Shown: in pieces, positions 1 to 9,404 of the stretch
Layout of the letters: the number at the start of each line of letters is the position of its first letter
Position numbering within the stretch: position 1 is the stretch's first letter
Origin: Burkholderiales bacterium
GTDB lineage: Bacteria; Pseudomonadota; Gammaproteobacteria; Burkholderiales; Burkholderiaceae_B
Assembly: GCA_027484315.1 (NCBI GenBank)
Contig: JAIXTE010000022.1
Span: 1-64,000, forward strand
Reading direction: 5' to 3'
DNA: 64,000 bases
Translations under genes and position numbers: made by a program
The notes under the pieces: model-generated
Database searches by the model: none
Told to the model about the DNA's origin: nothing
Seen by the model: the letters and a program-made list of their open reading frames with translations, nothing else

Positions 1-1
1 T

Positions 2-571
2 GCCACACCATCCAACGTGATGGTGCTGGACGAACCCACCAACGACCTGGACATTGAAACCCTGGAATTGCTGGAAGAAAAATTGATGGCCTACCAGGGC
101 ACCTTGATTCTGGTCAGCCACGATCGGGAGTTTTTGAATCAGATCGTAACCCGTTGCCTGGTGTTTGAAGGCCAGGGTGTGGTGGGTGATTATGTGGGCG
201 GTTATGACGACTGGTTGCGCCAACGCACCACAGATCCATGGGCCAATGTGGGCAGGGAGAGGGTTGAAAACCCATTAGTGAACTCAGCGACCACAATTGC
301 TGCGACCACTGTTGCAGCTTCACCCCAAACCCCGGTGGCCCCCGTCAAAAAAGCCAAAAAGCTGGGATACAAAGAGCAGCGAGAGCTTGAAATGTTGCCG
401 GGCTTGATTGAAAAGCTGGAAACTGAACAGACTGAGCTGGTGAACAAGATCGGCGCACCTGATTTTTATCAACAGGAAAGCAGCGTCGTGACCGCGGCAC
501 AGGCACGCTTGACAGCCCTTGAAGAAGAACTGCTGAAAGCCTACGCACGTTGGGAAGAACTGGACGCCTGA
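2..571 (+). CDS. uup: ABC-F family ATPase, Uup type (C-terminal part, cut by window start)
   Basis: Only the last 190 or so residues are inside the window; the reading frame is open to base 2. It shows the Walker B/D-loop LDEPTNDLD, then the H-loop VSHDREFL, which belong to the second ATPase half of a duplicated ABC-F protein. After a low-complexity Ala/Thr/Pro linker there is a charged C-terminal helical segment (about the last 70 residues, rich in Glu, Leu and Lys) like the coiled-coil C-terminal domain of Uup. Uup-type ABC-F proteins are soluble, ribosome- or DNA-associated ATPases without membrane segments. The C-terminal coiled coil favours Uup over EttA, but the N-terminal half is not visible. 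Confidence 0.85.
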   Translation, partial: ATPSNVMVLDEPTNDLDIETLELLEEKLMAYQGTLILVSHDREFLNQIVTRCLVFEGQGVVGDYVGGYDDWLRQRTTDPWANVGRERVENPLVNSATTIAATTVAASPQTPVAPVKKAKKLGYKEQRELEMLPGLIEKLETEQTELVNKIGAPDFYQQESSVVTAAQARLTALEEELLKAYARWEELDA

Positions 572-606
572 AGCGAACGCGTTGGTATTGAAAACACAAT
601 CGTTGT

Positions 607-1485
607 TCAATAAAGGGAGTCTGCTTGCAACGGCAAAGGCTGCCCTTGTGGGGTCAATTGAATTTTCAGCGATTCCCACACTTCAGAGGCTTCCTTGTAG
701 GCACCCGCCAGCTGCAAACGCATGCCATAAAACAACTTCGACTCCGGCAATGCGTTGGGCGTGTCGGGTACCCTGGCCTGCAATAAAGCACGGGCGGTTT
801 CTTCGCTGGCAATGTGAAAGCTGCCGTGGACAACTCGCCCGCCTGTCAGGCGACGTACTTCCCACGTGAAGCTTTGCCCCCATTCAAACCTGGCCGCAGG
901 CGGCAGAGTCAGATATTCGCTTTCCAGCGGTTCAACCCAGAAACGCTTTCCTTTTGCATCAAACAGCATCAAGTTGCCTTCCCGCGGTAAATCACCCTTG
1001 AACAAGAACTCGGGATTGCGCGTCAGCAAGAGAGAGCCATCGACGGGGTGAAGCGCTTGCAAGTCGGAGTCGGCTTCCTGCTGCTTGTCTTTGCTCACAA
1101 TGCCACGTGGCCTCGCATACACAGCGACCCACTGGTCAATCAGGTCCAGATCGGCGGGTGCAAGCGGAAATACTTTGGGAGTTGATCCGACCTGTACCCG
1201 AACCGTGTCTGCAATCACCATGAGCCGGGCCGGGCCAGTGAACACGCGGCGGTTACCCGTGCCCAACACTGCCACTGAAAATCGCTGCCCCTTGGGCACA
1301 TTCACTGTGTGCCCTTGCAACAGGCGCTGAGTGGGCAAGGCACGGTACTGCTGCCCCTTGGAGTTGGTGACTATCACCTTGTCAGTGGCTGCCAACACGA
1401 AAACAACAACATCCCCGGCGTGAGCAATTCCTGCAAACAGCCCAAAAGCCAGTAGCAAACAAGAGAAAACCTGTTTCAATACCAA
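607..1485 (-). CDS. Secreted protein of unknown function, FecR-like N-terminal part
   Basis: About 292 residues beginning with a clear signal peptide (MKQVFSCLLLAFGLFAGIAHA), so the product is periplasmic or outer-membrane associated. Residues about 55-110 (VPKGQRFSVAVLGTGN and following) resemble the beta-rich FecR-type fold seen in many secreted proteins, but I do not recognise a specific family. A second beta-rich part near residues 150-230 ends in a short helical tail. The start is TTG at 1485, or more likely TTG at 1479, which lies 6 bases after GGTGGG and gives the signal peptide a Lys at position 2. It overlaps the phospholipase stop codon, so the two genes are probably translationally coupled. 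Function is unknown. Confidence 0.7.
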   Translation of the reverse strand: MVLKQVFSCLLLAFGLFAGIAHAGDVVVFVLAATDKVIVTNSKGQQYRALPTQRLLQGHTVNVPKGQRFSVAVLGTGNRRVFTGPARLMVIADTVRVQVGSTPKVFPLAPADLDLIDQWVAVYARPRGIVSKDKQQEADSDLQALHPVDGSLLLTRNPEFLFKGDLPREGNLMLFDAKGKRFWVEPLESEYLTLPPAARFEWGQSFTWEVRRLTGGRVVHGSFHIASEETARALLQARVPDTPNALPESKLFYGMRLQLAGAYKEASEVWESLKIQLTPQGQPLPLQADSLY

Positions 1486-2555
1486 CCCACCAAAGACAAG
1501 CCCAAACCGAGATAATCCGACTTGTAATTGTAATCAATCAGACTTTCGCCATATCCCGTGAAATACTGCAAATGCCCGCGCAAATTGCTGGTCAAGGGGA
1601 AGGCCCAGTCAAACTGCACAGCACCCCTGGACTGATCGCCGCCGCGGAAATTGTGACGGGTCAACAGCGAGTATTCGTGGCCTTCGCTTTTGTGAACAAG
1701 CAGCAAGTCACCACGCCCCATGTAATCACTGATGTCCGGGTTGTCGTCTTCGGCCGTGTCTTCTGACAGCCGTACCCAGGGACGAATCTGGACCATGGTG
1801 TTCTCGCGCTCAAAACCGATCAGGCCGATGAGCCGGTTCCACGAACGGGACAAAGGCAACGCCCGGCCGTTGGATTGGTGGTTCAAACTCAAACCCAGCA
1901 AACGCGGCTCCCAGCCGGTTGCGTCCTTGAATTCGGACCAGCTTGAGCGCCATGTGAAAATCAGCTCAGGTTCGTAATTGGTTTCACGGAAAGGCCGGGA
2001 CAGTTCCTGATTGAATGTTTGCCATCGGCTGGACTGGGTGTACGCAAACCACAAGTCGCCGTTGTCACCGATGATGTCTTCCATGACCTTCGTTTTCAAA
2101 CTCAGCTGAAACTTGCTTTCGTTTTGATCCAGATTCTCGGAAGTTGTGGTGGTGTTGGCCGGGTTGGGGCTGCTTGGCCTATTGTTCGGAGATGTGTTGT
2201 GGTACACCGGCAGCAGGTAGACAGGTTTGTAGGGGCTGATTGAAAACGTACCCCGCTTGGAAGACGGAGCCAGCTCCCACCGGCGGTCCAGCCAAGACAG
2301 TGTGGTTTCTTCAGCATTTTTATAAAGCAGCAAACCTCCGTCCACCGGAGCGGCGACTGCCGGGGCAGTGCCATCTTTTACCACCAGGCTACGGCCTGTG
2401 GCATCATCAAAGCAGCGCAGGCGAAGTTGGTCGTCTTCCAGAAACAAACAGGCACGAAGCTCACTTTCATCCAGCGTCTTGTTGGCAATGGTGTCGGGTT
2501 GAGCCCATGCGTTCAAGCAAAACAGGCTCAAGGTCAGAAGGATGAATTTGTTCAT
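1476..2555 (-). CDS. pldA: Outer membrane phospholipase A (OMPLA)
   Basis: A 359-residue protein with signal peptide MNKFILLTLSLFCLNAWA. The catalytic signature is intact: NHQSNG followed by SRSWNR puts His, Ser at +2 and Asn at +14, the exact spacing of His142, Ser144 and Asn156 in E. coli OMPLA. The remainder is amphipathic beta strand ending in an aromatic residue, as expected for a 12-strand barrel. It hydrolyses phospholipids in the outer leaflet of the outer membrane when the membrane is damaged. About 100 extra residues precede the barrel core. The start at 2555 was chosen because it places the signal peptide at the N terminus; a longer in-frame form to 2597 has no such signal at its end. 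The unknown secreted protein follows with an overlap. Confidence 0.93.
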   Translation of the reverse strand: MNKFILLTLSLFCLNAWAQPDTIANKTLDESELRACLFLEDDQLRLRCFDDATGRSLVVKDGTAPAVAAPVDGGLLLYKNAEETTLSWLDRRWELAPSSKRGTFSISPYKPVYLLPVYHNTSPNNRPSSPNPANTTTTSENLDQNESKFQLSLKTKVMEDIIGDNGDLWFAYTQSSRWQTFNQELSRPFRETNYEPELIFTWRSSWSEFKDATGWEPRLLGLSLNHQSNGRALPLSRSWNRLIGLIGFERENTMVQIRPWVRLSEDTAEDDNPDISDYMGRGDLLLVHKSEGHEYSLLTRHNFRGGDQSRGAVQFDWAFPLTSNLRGHLQYFTGYGESLIDYNYKSDYLGLGLSLVGWY

Positions 2556-2616
2556 GATTGCGTGCTGCGAGAAGCGTGACTGGCTAGATACTCTCACATT
2601 TGGTTACAATTCCTAA

Positions 2617-3498
2617 ATGGTTTCATTCCGCTTTAAAAAATCGTCGGCAAACAAAGACACTTCCACGAGTGGGCTTGGTCGCGAGTTCACCATTGACGAA
2701 CTGGCCCGCACGGCCAACACCACTGTCCGCAATGTGCGCGCCTATCAGGACCGCGGGCTGCTGGCTCCGCCAGAAAAGCGTGGACGGGTGGGGTTCTACA
2801 ATGAAGATCACCTTTCACGCCTGAAACTTGTTGGTCAAATGCTGGGGCGAGGCTACACCCTCAATAACATTCAGGAAATGCTGGATGCGATTGACAAAGG
2901 GTATGACCTTCGACAACTGCTGGGTTTAACGCACGCCATCACCAGCCCGTGGACCGACGAAATTCCGAAAAACTTCAATCCGGTTCATTTGGCCACCATG
3001 TTCGGGACCAACCTCAGCAGGGGAGCCTTGGCCAAAACCATTGAACTGGGTTTGCTGGAACCTGACGGCCTGCGCTACCGCGCACCCAGTCCGAAGATTC
3101 TGCATGCTGGCGCGGAAATGGCCAGTGAGGGCATTCCCCTGCTGGACTTGCTCGACTTGATCGATTCCTTGCGGGGACACCTGGAAAGTTTTTGTGACCA
3201 GGCGGTGTCGCTGTTCGTCAAGGAACTGGACCAGTATGGCGATAACCTTCCACCCAAGGAAGAGTTGCCCAGGCTGGCCCAGCTGATCTGGAAAATACGG
3301 CCTTTGGCCATGACTGCGATTGAGTCTGAGGTGTCCCGGGCCCTTCAAAAATCGGCAAGCAAATTCGTCAATGACCGCATTGTCGGTCTGATTGACAAAA
3401 TGGCCGAGGAAATGCCAAACACAATGGGGCAGCAACCTGATTCATGGCCAGCGCCGTCAGCAAGCACAGAAACTCCGAATAAAGACACCAAGCCCTGA
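2617..3498 (+). CDS. MerR family transcriptional regulator
   Basis: A 293-residue protein. Residues about 27-95 form the MerR helix-turn-helix and wing: TIDELARTANTTVRNVRAY, then DRGLLAPPEKRGRVGFYNE and the helix ending in MLGRGYTLNNIQEML. The remaining 190 residues are helical and do not show the paired cysteines of metal-sensing MerR proteins, so the ligand is not a thiol-bound metal by that criterion. The N-terminal 26 residues are basic and Ser/Thr rich. It is divergent from the pldA gene pair across a 60-base gap, which makes pldA a possible target. It is convergent with the large regulator downstream, 7 bases away. Confidence 0.85.
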   Translation: MVSFRFKKSSANKDTSTSGLGREFTIDELARTANTTVRNVRAYQDRGLLAPPEKRGRVGFYNEDHLSRLKLVGQMLGRGYTLNNIQEMLDAIDKGYDLRQLLGLTHAITSPWTDEIPKNFNPVHLATMFGTNLSRGALAKTIELGLLEPDGLRYRAPSPKILHAGAEMASEGIPLLDLLDLIDSLRGHLESFCDQAVSLFVKELDQYGDNLPPKEELPRLAQLIWKIRPLAMTAIESEVSRALQKSASKFVNDRIVGLIDKMAEEMPNTMGQQPDSWPAPSASTETPNKDTKP

Positions 3499-3505
3499 AT
3501 CTGGT

Positions 3506-6500
3506 TTAAAGCAACACCAGCAGGCGATTGGAAGACTGCGTGGACCGGTAAGCAAAGCGCCTCGACACTGCTCGTATTAGGGCAAGGCCCATTCCACCTT
3601 CCGGCAGTTCATTCAGACTGAATTCCTGTTGAAACGCCTGAACACTGCGCATGTTGTCGAAAACGGCAAGTGGTATGCGGCTGCCATGGTCTTCAATCAG
3701 CACGGCAATCCCGTTTTGAAAGGCGGCCACGATCAAACCCAATGGCTCGGGGCGTGTGTCTTTGAAACCGTGCACCATGACGTTGGTCATTGCCTCGGAC
3801 ACGACCAGGTCGGCGTTGTAACAAAGATCTTCCGCGTAAGCCAAACCCTCTACAAAGGCCCGGACATCCCTGCTCATGTGCCCAATATTCAAGGTATCAG
3901 CAACCACGCTGAAAGCCAGGCTGTCGAGGTATTGCCCCAAATCCAGTGGTGTATTGCCTGATGAAAACTCATCATTTGGAGATTGACCCAGTGCTCGGAT
4001 TTCCCGCAGCAAGGTTCTCAGTTGCTCATCGGAAAAAGTGCACAGCACGGGCTCAAAGCTTTCCCGCCACTGAACGCCCAGCAAGGCCAGATCACCCTCT
4101 GGCATGTGAGCCTGGCGGGAAGGTGACAACAGGCGCGAAAACTCTTTGCCCAGTACATGGGGGCCTTGCTCACTGACCAGAATGCTGTTGGCCCAGGCAT
4201 TGAGATCGGAAATTCCGAAGGTCTCGGCACAGTCCTGAGAATAAAGGAACAGCCTGCTGCCAGGCCGAATGACATCCTGATACACCACGTGACCTTTGCG
4301 CGCCTCGCCCGGATTCGACCTGGGAAGCACAACATGCAAAGGCGCGAGCCCGGGCTGGGCGAGCACCATGGACCAGGCGCCGATACCGGCCACCAAGAGC
4401 GTGCCCTGATCCAGGTTCATCAATCCGTAAAGCAGATCAAACTCGGGCGCAGCCTCATCCAGTGCAGGGGAAATGCTGGACAACTGAGCGAGTACCTGTT
4501 CGGGGCTGGCGAGATACCGGCGCACTTTCGCGCTGGTTTCCTCAACAGGAAACAACACGCGCGTGGCCCTGGCCATTGAAAACCAGCGTGCCAGTGCCAT
4601 GGTTTGAAGTGCAGTGGCCGTGTCTTCGCCCGGCATGGAAATCATGAAAAAACCCTGCTCGTTGCTTTGCGTTTGCAACAGGCCCATTTGCTTGCCGCAC
4701 ACATAGCCCTTGGGCTGGTACAGCGTTTGAACCGCACATGGCCAGGGTTCGACCCTGCTCTTGGGCAAGAGCGCGCGCTGAATTCGCGACACTTCACGCA
4801 TGTCGCGTTGCAGGGCTTCGTACAACTGGCTCAGTTCGGTGTGCCTGCGCTCCAGGCCGGTGTGCAGATCAGCAATCCGCTCGGCGGTTTTCAGGCGAAC
4901 CTTCAGCTCACTGGGATTGACCGGTTTGGTCATGAAGTCATCGGCACCCACTCTCAAGCTGTGTAACAAGTCATCGCGAGAGGCATAACCGGTGATCATG
5001 ATGATGTAGGTATAGGCGTTGCTTCGCTGGGCACTCACCTGTTCGCAAAGCTCTATTCCACTCATGCCGGGCATGTCCCAGTCTGTGAGTACGAAATCAG
5101 GCTGCTCACTTTCGATCAAGGCCAGTGCATCATGGCCATTTTTAGCGGAATGTACCTTGTAGCCCCAGCTATTGAGCATGGCTTCAAAAATGCGCAGAAA
5201 ACTGCGTGAGTCATCCACGATCACGATGGACTTGGCCACGGGCACTGGGTTTTCGGCTATTTTTTTATTCTGGGCACCGGGCAGGCGAAACACTGGCTCA
5301 GGTGCCTGGCGATCCACGTCGGTGTGCACATGCTGATCCAGCAACCCGGGACGCGGCGCGATCATGAGAATGGAGACATCATCCTCAAAACCTTTCTGTT
5401 GTATCGCTGGCCCACCCCACTTTTCAACGGTCCAGCGGATACATTCCGGCAAATCCGCACAGCGCCCCAGCCGCACCTGCTCCCGAATGCACTGGAGCAG
5501 CCGTTCTTCTCCAAAGGGCTCGGAATCGGACGACAACACTTCCGTGACCCCGTCGGAATACAAAACCAGTGCCTCGTCATCGCCAAGTGTCAGCTCAATG
5601 TCTTCAAAATCGTCAAAGTCAAACAGGCCAACCGGATACCCCCCTCGACCCAGCACCTGAACACCGCCCTGGCTTGTTAACAGGATGGGCGAAGGATGCC
5701 CTGCCTGGCAGAGAGACAGTTGACGTGTTTCAGTGTTGAAAATGCCGTAAATCATGGTGAAGTACGACAGATCCGATTCAGTTTGCTGGAAAAGTCGATT
5801 GAGCCGCGCCACCACATCCCGGGGACGGGAAACCAAGCGGGCACCTTCCGCGCCCCCAACACTTTCCAGCACCAGGCTTGAACTGGAATTGTCCGCGAAC
5901 ATTTGAACCAGCTGCATCGACTTCACTGCTGCCGGTATGCCATGGCCCGACACGTCCAGCAGATAAAAACCGTACACATCGGGCTGAAGTTCAAAGACAT
6001 GCAAATGGTCGCCAGACACATACTTTGAAGGCACGGACAACCATTGGTAATTCAAACCGGCAAATGAACTTTCAGTGTCAGGAAGGTAGCTGCGCTGAAG
6101 ACTGGATACCGCCTTGAGGTCTTGTGCGATGACATCGTGCGCCCGAGAAAGCTCGTCTGTCTTGCGGGCCAGACGGGCCTGCAACTCGATCCGGCGAACC
6201 GCCGATTGCAGACGGGCCTCCAACTCACTGCCATCAACCGGCTTGGCGAGCACATCGTCTGCACCGGCATCGAGGGCCTTGATCAGAAACTCCTCGTCAT
6301 TCTGGGCGGACATCAGAATAATGTAGGTGTATTGGCCAAGGTTGAGATTGCGCAGGGTGTGACACAGTTCCGTGCCCTGCATTTCAGGCATCTGCCAGTC
6401 AGCCAGCACCAACTGGATTTTCTTTTGCTGGATCAGGTCGATGGCCTGTTGGCCGCTTTCAGCGAACTCCACCGGGTAACCCCATTTGGCCACCATGTGC

Positions 6501-6580
6501 ACAAACAGATTGCGCTCGACCACCGAATCATCAACGACCAGAATTCGCGGCAGCGATTTACCGGGGTCCTGAGCCTGCAC
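3506..6580 (-). CDS. Double-receiver PP2C phosphatase / HATPase kinase regulator (HsbR/RsbU-RsbW-like), with a decayed second phosphatase
   Basis: A 1024-residue cytosolic signalling protein. Domains: receiver 1 (11-130; acidic pair D17/D18, phospho-Asp D61, S91, K113); SpoIIE/PP2C phosphatase 1 (about 170-408; VSGD D191, DVSGHG D209, YSDGVTE D343, EDD 399-401, all present); receiver 2 (450-570; D456/D457, phospho-Asp D500, K552); PP2C-like 2 (about 600-835); HATPase anti-sigma kinase (about 885-1024; N box SEAMTNVMVHG, then EDHG and GGMGLAL). In PP2C-like 2 the metal residues are lost (D191 becomes K630, D209 becomes S648, D343 becomes Q782), so it is predicted to be catalytically dead. Carrying phosphatase and kinase on one chain matches the Pseudomonas HsbR layout; the second receiver and dead phosphatase are additional. 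The likely substrate is the STAS protein encoded just upstream. Confidence 0.9.
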   Translation of the reverse strand: MQAQDPGKSLPRILVVDDSVVERNLFVHMVAKWGYPVEFAESGQQAIDLIQQKKIQLVLADWQMPEMQGTELCHTLRNLNLGQYTYIILMSAQNDEEFLIKALDAGADDVLAKPVDGSELEARLQSAVRRIELQARLARKTDELSRAHDVIAQDLKAVSSLQRSYLPDTESSFAGLNYQWLSVPSKYVSGDHLHVFELQPDVYGFYLLDVSGHGIPAAVKSMQLVQMFADNSSSSLVLESVGGAEGARLVSRPRDVVARLNRLFQQTESDLSYFTMIYGIFNTETRQLSLCQAGHPSPILLTSQGGVQVLGRGGYPVGLFDFDDFEDIELTLGDDEALVLYSDGVTEVLSSDSEPFGEERLLQCIREQVRLGRCADLPECIRWTVEKWGGPAIQQKGFEDDVSILMIAPRPGLLDQHVHTDVDRQAPEPVFRLPGAQNKKIAENPVPVAKSIVIVDDSRSFLRIFEAMLNSWGYKVHSAKNGHDALALIESEQPDFVLTDWDMPGMSGIELCEQVSAQRSNAYTYIIMITGYASRDDLLHSLRVGADDFMTKPVNPSELKVRLKTAERIADLHTGLERRHTELSQLYEALQRDMREVSRIQRALLPKSRVEPWPCAVQTLYQPKGYVCGKQMGLLQTQSNEQGFFMISMPGEDTATALQTMALARWFSMARATRVLFPVEETSAKVRRYLASPEQVLAQLSSISPALDEAAPEFDLLYGLMNLDQGTLLVAGIGAWSMVLAQPGLAPLHVVLPRSNPGEARKGHVVYQDVIRPGSRLFLYSQDCAETFGISDLNAWANSILVSEQGPHVLGKEFSRLLSPSRQAHMPEGDLALLGVQWRESFEPVLCTFSDEQLRTLLREIRALGQSPNDEFSSGNTPLDLGQYLDSLAFSVVADTLNIGHMSRDVRAFVEGLAYAEDLCYNADLVVSEAMTNVMVHGFKDTRPEPLGLIVAAFQNGIAVLIEDHGSRIPLAVFDNMRSVQAFQQEFSLNELPEGGMGLALIRAVSRRFAYRSTQSSNRLLVLL

Positions 6581-6586
6581 GCTGGG

Positions 6587-6925
6587 TCAGGCCTGCTGGA
6601 AAAAGGCGATTGCTTTGGGCATGTCGTCGAGCAGGGAAAACTGTCGGTCCATGCGAGACAGTTCGAACATCATTCGAACTGATTTGTTCATGCCAATCAA
6701 TGTCAATTTACCCTGGTTGTTGCTGATGTTTTTCAGCAATGCGACCAACGAGCCGAGGCCACCAGAATCAACCAACTTCACGGCGGAAATATCCAGTGCG
6801 AATTTTTTGCTGGTTTCAAGCTTTGAAACCACGGCGTTCCTGATGATTGTGCCCACGGCGCTGTCCAGGCGAACCGCCTCGACCTTCAAGACAAACACAT
6901 CGCCGATGTCTTCTGTTGAAACCAT
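6587..6925 (-). CDS. STAS domain anti-anti-sigma factor (HsbA/RsbV-like)
   Basis: A 112-residue single STAS domain. It has the conserved phospho-acceptor region LVDSGGLGSLV, with the Ser of DSGG as the expected phosphorylation site. It lies 6 bases upstream of the large regulator on the same strand, so the two are co-transcribed and form a partner-switching pair: the HATPase part would phosphorylate this serine and PP2C-1 would remove it. In Pseudomonas HsbA, the analogous protein binds FlgM or a diguanylate cyclase depending on phosphorylation; whether that applies here is inference. The gene is transcribed divergently from the cellulose operon. Confidence 0.92.
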   Translation of the reverse strand: MVSTEDIGDVFVLKVEAVRLDSAVGTIIRNAVVSKLETSKKFALDISAVKLVDSGGLGSLVALLKNISNNQGKLTLIGMNKSVRMMFELSRMDRQFSLLDDMPKAIAFFQQA

Positions 6926-7156
6926 TTAACCCACCCTAATCTTTAGATCGCTCGCCCTTAAAGTGCGACTTTTACGACACTTTATTTAATATTTGTACAA
7001 ATAAAGCGCTATGACTGGAGCATATACAAAACCTTGGTATAGCGTGACAATGAATGTGGAATAATTCCCACAAGACCTAGAAAAACTGCAACAGGGTTCA
7101 CCCCGTACTTGTACCTTCAGGCTCCGAGCACACCCTATTTTATTACCAAGCCAGCG
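6926..7156. promoter_or_regulatory. Divergent intergenic region between the STAS gene and bcsB
   Basis: A 231-base AT-rich gap that must hold the promoters of both the partner-switch pair (leftward) and the cellulose operon (rightward). It contains the perfect 14-base palindrome TATTTGTACAAATA at 6990-7003, inside a wider pair of arms TTTATTT (6981-6987) and AAATAAA (6999-7005). A candidate operator or sigma-factor region is therefore visible, but I cannot assign -35 and -10 boxes with confidence. No c-di-GMP riboswitch fold is recognisable. Confidence 0.5.
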
Positions 7157-9403
7157 ATGATCCAATTCATGAAACACACTTTTTCAATTGCCCTTTGCGT
7201 GTTTTGTCTGACTGGTCACGCCCAGCTACCAGTAACAACCGCTCAACAGGCCACCGCAGTGCGCTCGGAAACTCAAGGCGTCGAAAGACAGCGCACGCTG
7301 ACCTTCTCGGAAATGGGGCAATCGAGTGGTGTCCGCTTAACAGGCACAAACCGTTTTGTCGATTTGAATTCGGGTATTCGCCTGGATGAACTGGTAACAA
7401 GGGCAAGCCTGAATCTGAAGGTACTGTATCCCCAAGGCATGCGACATGACCAGTCGTTCATACGCGTGTATGTCAACGACCAGTTGTCGGCATTGAGCCA
7501 ACTCAGCACCAGCCGTGCAGGCGTGAGCCACAACATGACACTTGAACTGGACCCCACGCTGTTTTCAGACTTTGCAACCATCCGGATTGAATATGATGGG
7601 ACCTATGACACCGAGTGCGTGGATCCAGGCAACCCGACGCTGCGAGTCGACATTCGCCCGGAGAGTGCACTGACCATTGTTTCCACGCCATTGAACCTGG
7701 TGAACGACCTGGCTTTATTGCCCGCCCCGTTTTTTGATCCCCGTGACAACCGGAAACTGAAACTGCCACTGGTTTTGCCGGCGCAGCGCACAGACCTGAA
7801 TTTGAAAGCTGCAGGCATTCTGGCATCCTGGATGGGCGCGCAGGCTTTTTATCGACAGGCCGAATTTGACCTGCTGGACAACGCATCACCCACACGCCAC
7901 ACCATCATTTTGACCACGGGCGACAAACTGCCTCAGGGAATGGACAAAACCCGGATTGAAGGGCCAAGCCTGATGATCGTCAACGCGCCAGACAATCCCT
8001 CAGTGAAACACTTGTACATCATGGGCCGCAATGAGGACGAATTGCTGCAGGCGGTGTATGGCCTCGTGATTGAGGGGCAAGTGCTTAGTGGACAGAAGGC
8101 ACTGGTGAAGAAGGTAGAGCTGGGCGCCCCACGCAAACCCTATGATGCGCCGCGCTATGTACCCACTGACCGGCCTGTGCGGTTTGGTGAACTGATCGAT
8201 TTTCCAGGGCAGCTTGAAGTCAGTGCCGACAAACCCCGCGCAGCATTGAGCCTTCGCTTGCCACCTGATCTGTTCAGCTGGGCGGGCCGCAATATCCCGA
8301 TGGACTTGAAGTACCGCTACACAGCACCGTCGCGCTGGAATGACTCGCTGTTGAACATTGAAATCAACAATGCGCTGATTCAGTCATTCAGACTTGCACC
8401 GCGCTCAGAGCAAGTTCAGAACAAGATCAACATCGATCTGCTCGGCCAAGCTGAGCTGAGCAGTGAAGAGTCACTTCAAATCCCTGCTTTCCGGGTTGGG
8501 GGCAACAACGAACTGGCTTTCGGATTTGGCTTCATGGCCGAAGGTGGGGGCGCTTGCACCCGGGTTTCACAAGTGGCAAGGGGTTCCATTGACCCGGAAT
8601 CGACACTGGACTTTTCAAACCTGCCTCACTACACCCGCATGCCCAATTTGACCGCCTTTGCAAACGGCGGGTATCCATTCAGCATCATGGCTGACCTGTC
8701 CGATACGGCCATCGTGCTACCCGCCAATCCGACTGCACTTGAAACCCGCTCATTCCTGAACGTAATGGGGCTGTTCGGCCAATGGACGGGCTTGCCGGCC
8801 ACACGCACCACACTGATTGTTTCAGACAAACCCGAGGGTGTTGGCGGTAAAAACTGGCTCGCCCTTGGCACCAGCGACCGCCTGAACTGGTTGAATGAAG
8901 CCAACATGAACCTGCCCATGGTATTGAACAACACCGAGCGCAGCATGGGCCTGCCCCCCGCATTTCAATGGTTGAAAGGTCTTTGGCAAAGCGACAGTGA
9001 ACTGCAACCGGGCAATGACACGCGTGCATTGATTCAAACAGCAGGTTCGCTTGGCGCAATCATGGGGTTTGAATCACATTGGCAAACCAAGAAGGCAGGG
9101 GTGATTGTCACCGGCACCGACCAGGAAAGCTTTGAACGCGCAGTGGCCGCATTGTCCAGCTACGGCGATGTCGCAAAGATCAAGGGCAGTGTCAGCCTGA
9201 TTCGCGGCAACGACATTCAAAGCTACAGTTTGGGCGACACCTACATCAGTGGTGCCTTGCCCTGGTGGTTGCGCCTGCGCATTGCTTTCTCTGAATACCC
9301 GGCACTGATCGCTATAGGTGGCGCGCTGGCTGGTGTAGTGCTGGCCATACTGGCTTTTGGCTGGCTTTCAAGCCGCGCCAACAGACGCACCAAGGGGGCT
9401 TGA
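7157..9403 (+). CDS. bcsB: Cellulose synthase periplasmic subunit BcsB
   Basis: About 748 residues: signal peptide (MKHTFSIALCVFCLTGHAQ), a long periplasmic carbohydrate-binding/ferredoxin-like repeat region, and one C-terminal membrane helix (GGALAGVVLAILAFGWL) followed by a basic stop-transfer tail. This is the BcsB plan; BcsB guides the nascent glucan through the periplasm and anchors it to BcsA through its C-terminal helix. It is first in the operon, ahead of bcsA, whereas E. coli has bcsA before bcsB. The start is uncertain: ATG 7157 and ATG 7169 both put the signal peptide at the N terminus and neither has a good ribosome binding site; TTG 7109 is less likely. Confidence 0.93.
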   Translation: MIQFMKHTFSIALCVFCLTGHAQLPVTTAQQATAVRSETQGVERQRTLTFSEMGQSSGVRLTGTNRFVDLNSGIRLDELVTRASLNLKVLYPQGMRHDQSFIRVYVNDQLSALSQLSTSRAGVSHNMTLELDPTLFSDFATIRIEYDGTYDTECVDPGNPTLRVDIRPESALTIVSTPLNLVNDLALLPAPFFDPRDNRKLKLPLVLPAQRTDLNLKAAGILASWMGAQAFYRQAEFDLLDNASPTRHTIILTTGDKLPQGMDKTRIEGPSLMIVNAPDNPSVKHLYIMGRNEDELLQAVYGLVIEGQVLSGQKALVKKVELGAPRKPYDAPRYVPTDRPVRFGELIDFPGQLEVSADKPRAALSLRLPPDLFSWAGRNIPMDLKYRYTAPSRWNDSLLNIEINNALIQSFRLAPRSEQVQNKINIDLLGQAELSSEESLQIPAFRVGGNNELAFGFGFMAEGGGACTRVSQVARGSIDPESTLDFSNLPHYTRMPNLTAFANGGYPFSIMADLSDTAIVLPANPTALETRSFLNVMGLFGQWTGLPATRTTLIVSDKPEGVGGKNWLALGTSDRLNWLNEANMNLPMVLNNTERSMGLPPAFQWLKGLWQSDSELQPGNDTRALIQTAGSLGAIMGFESHWQTKKAGVIVTGTDQESFERAVAALSSYGDVAKIKGSVSLIRGNDIQSYSLGDTYISGALPWWLRLRIAFSEYPALIAIGGALAGVVLAILAFGWLSSRANRRTKGA

Positions 9404-9404
9404 T

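Noticed and set aside
6926-7156. Possible c-di-GMP riboswitch ahead of bcsB
   Set aside because: No conserved GEMM core or paired helices found; only the palindrome stands out.
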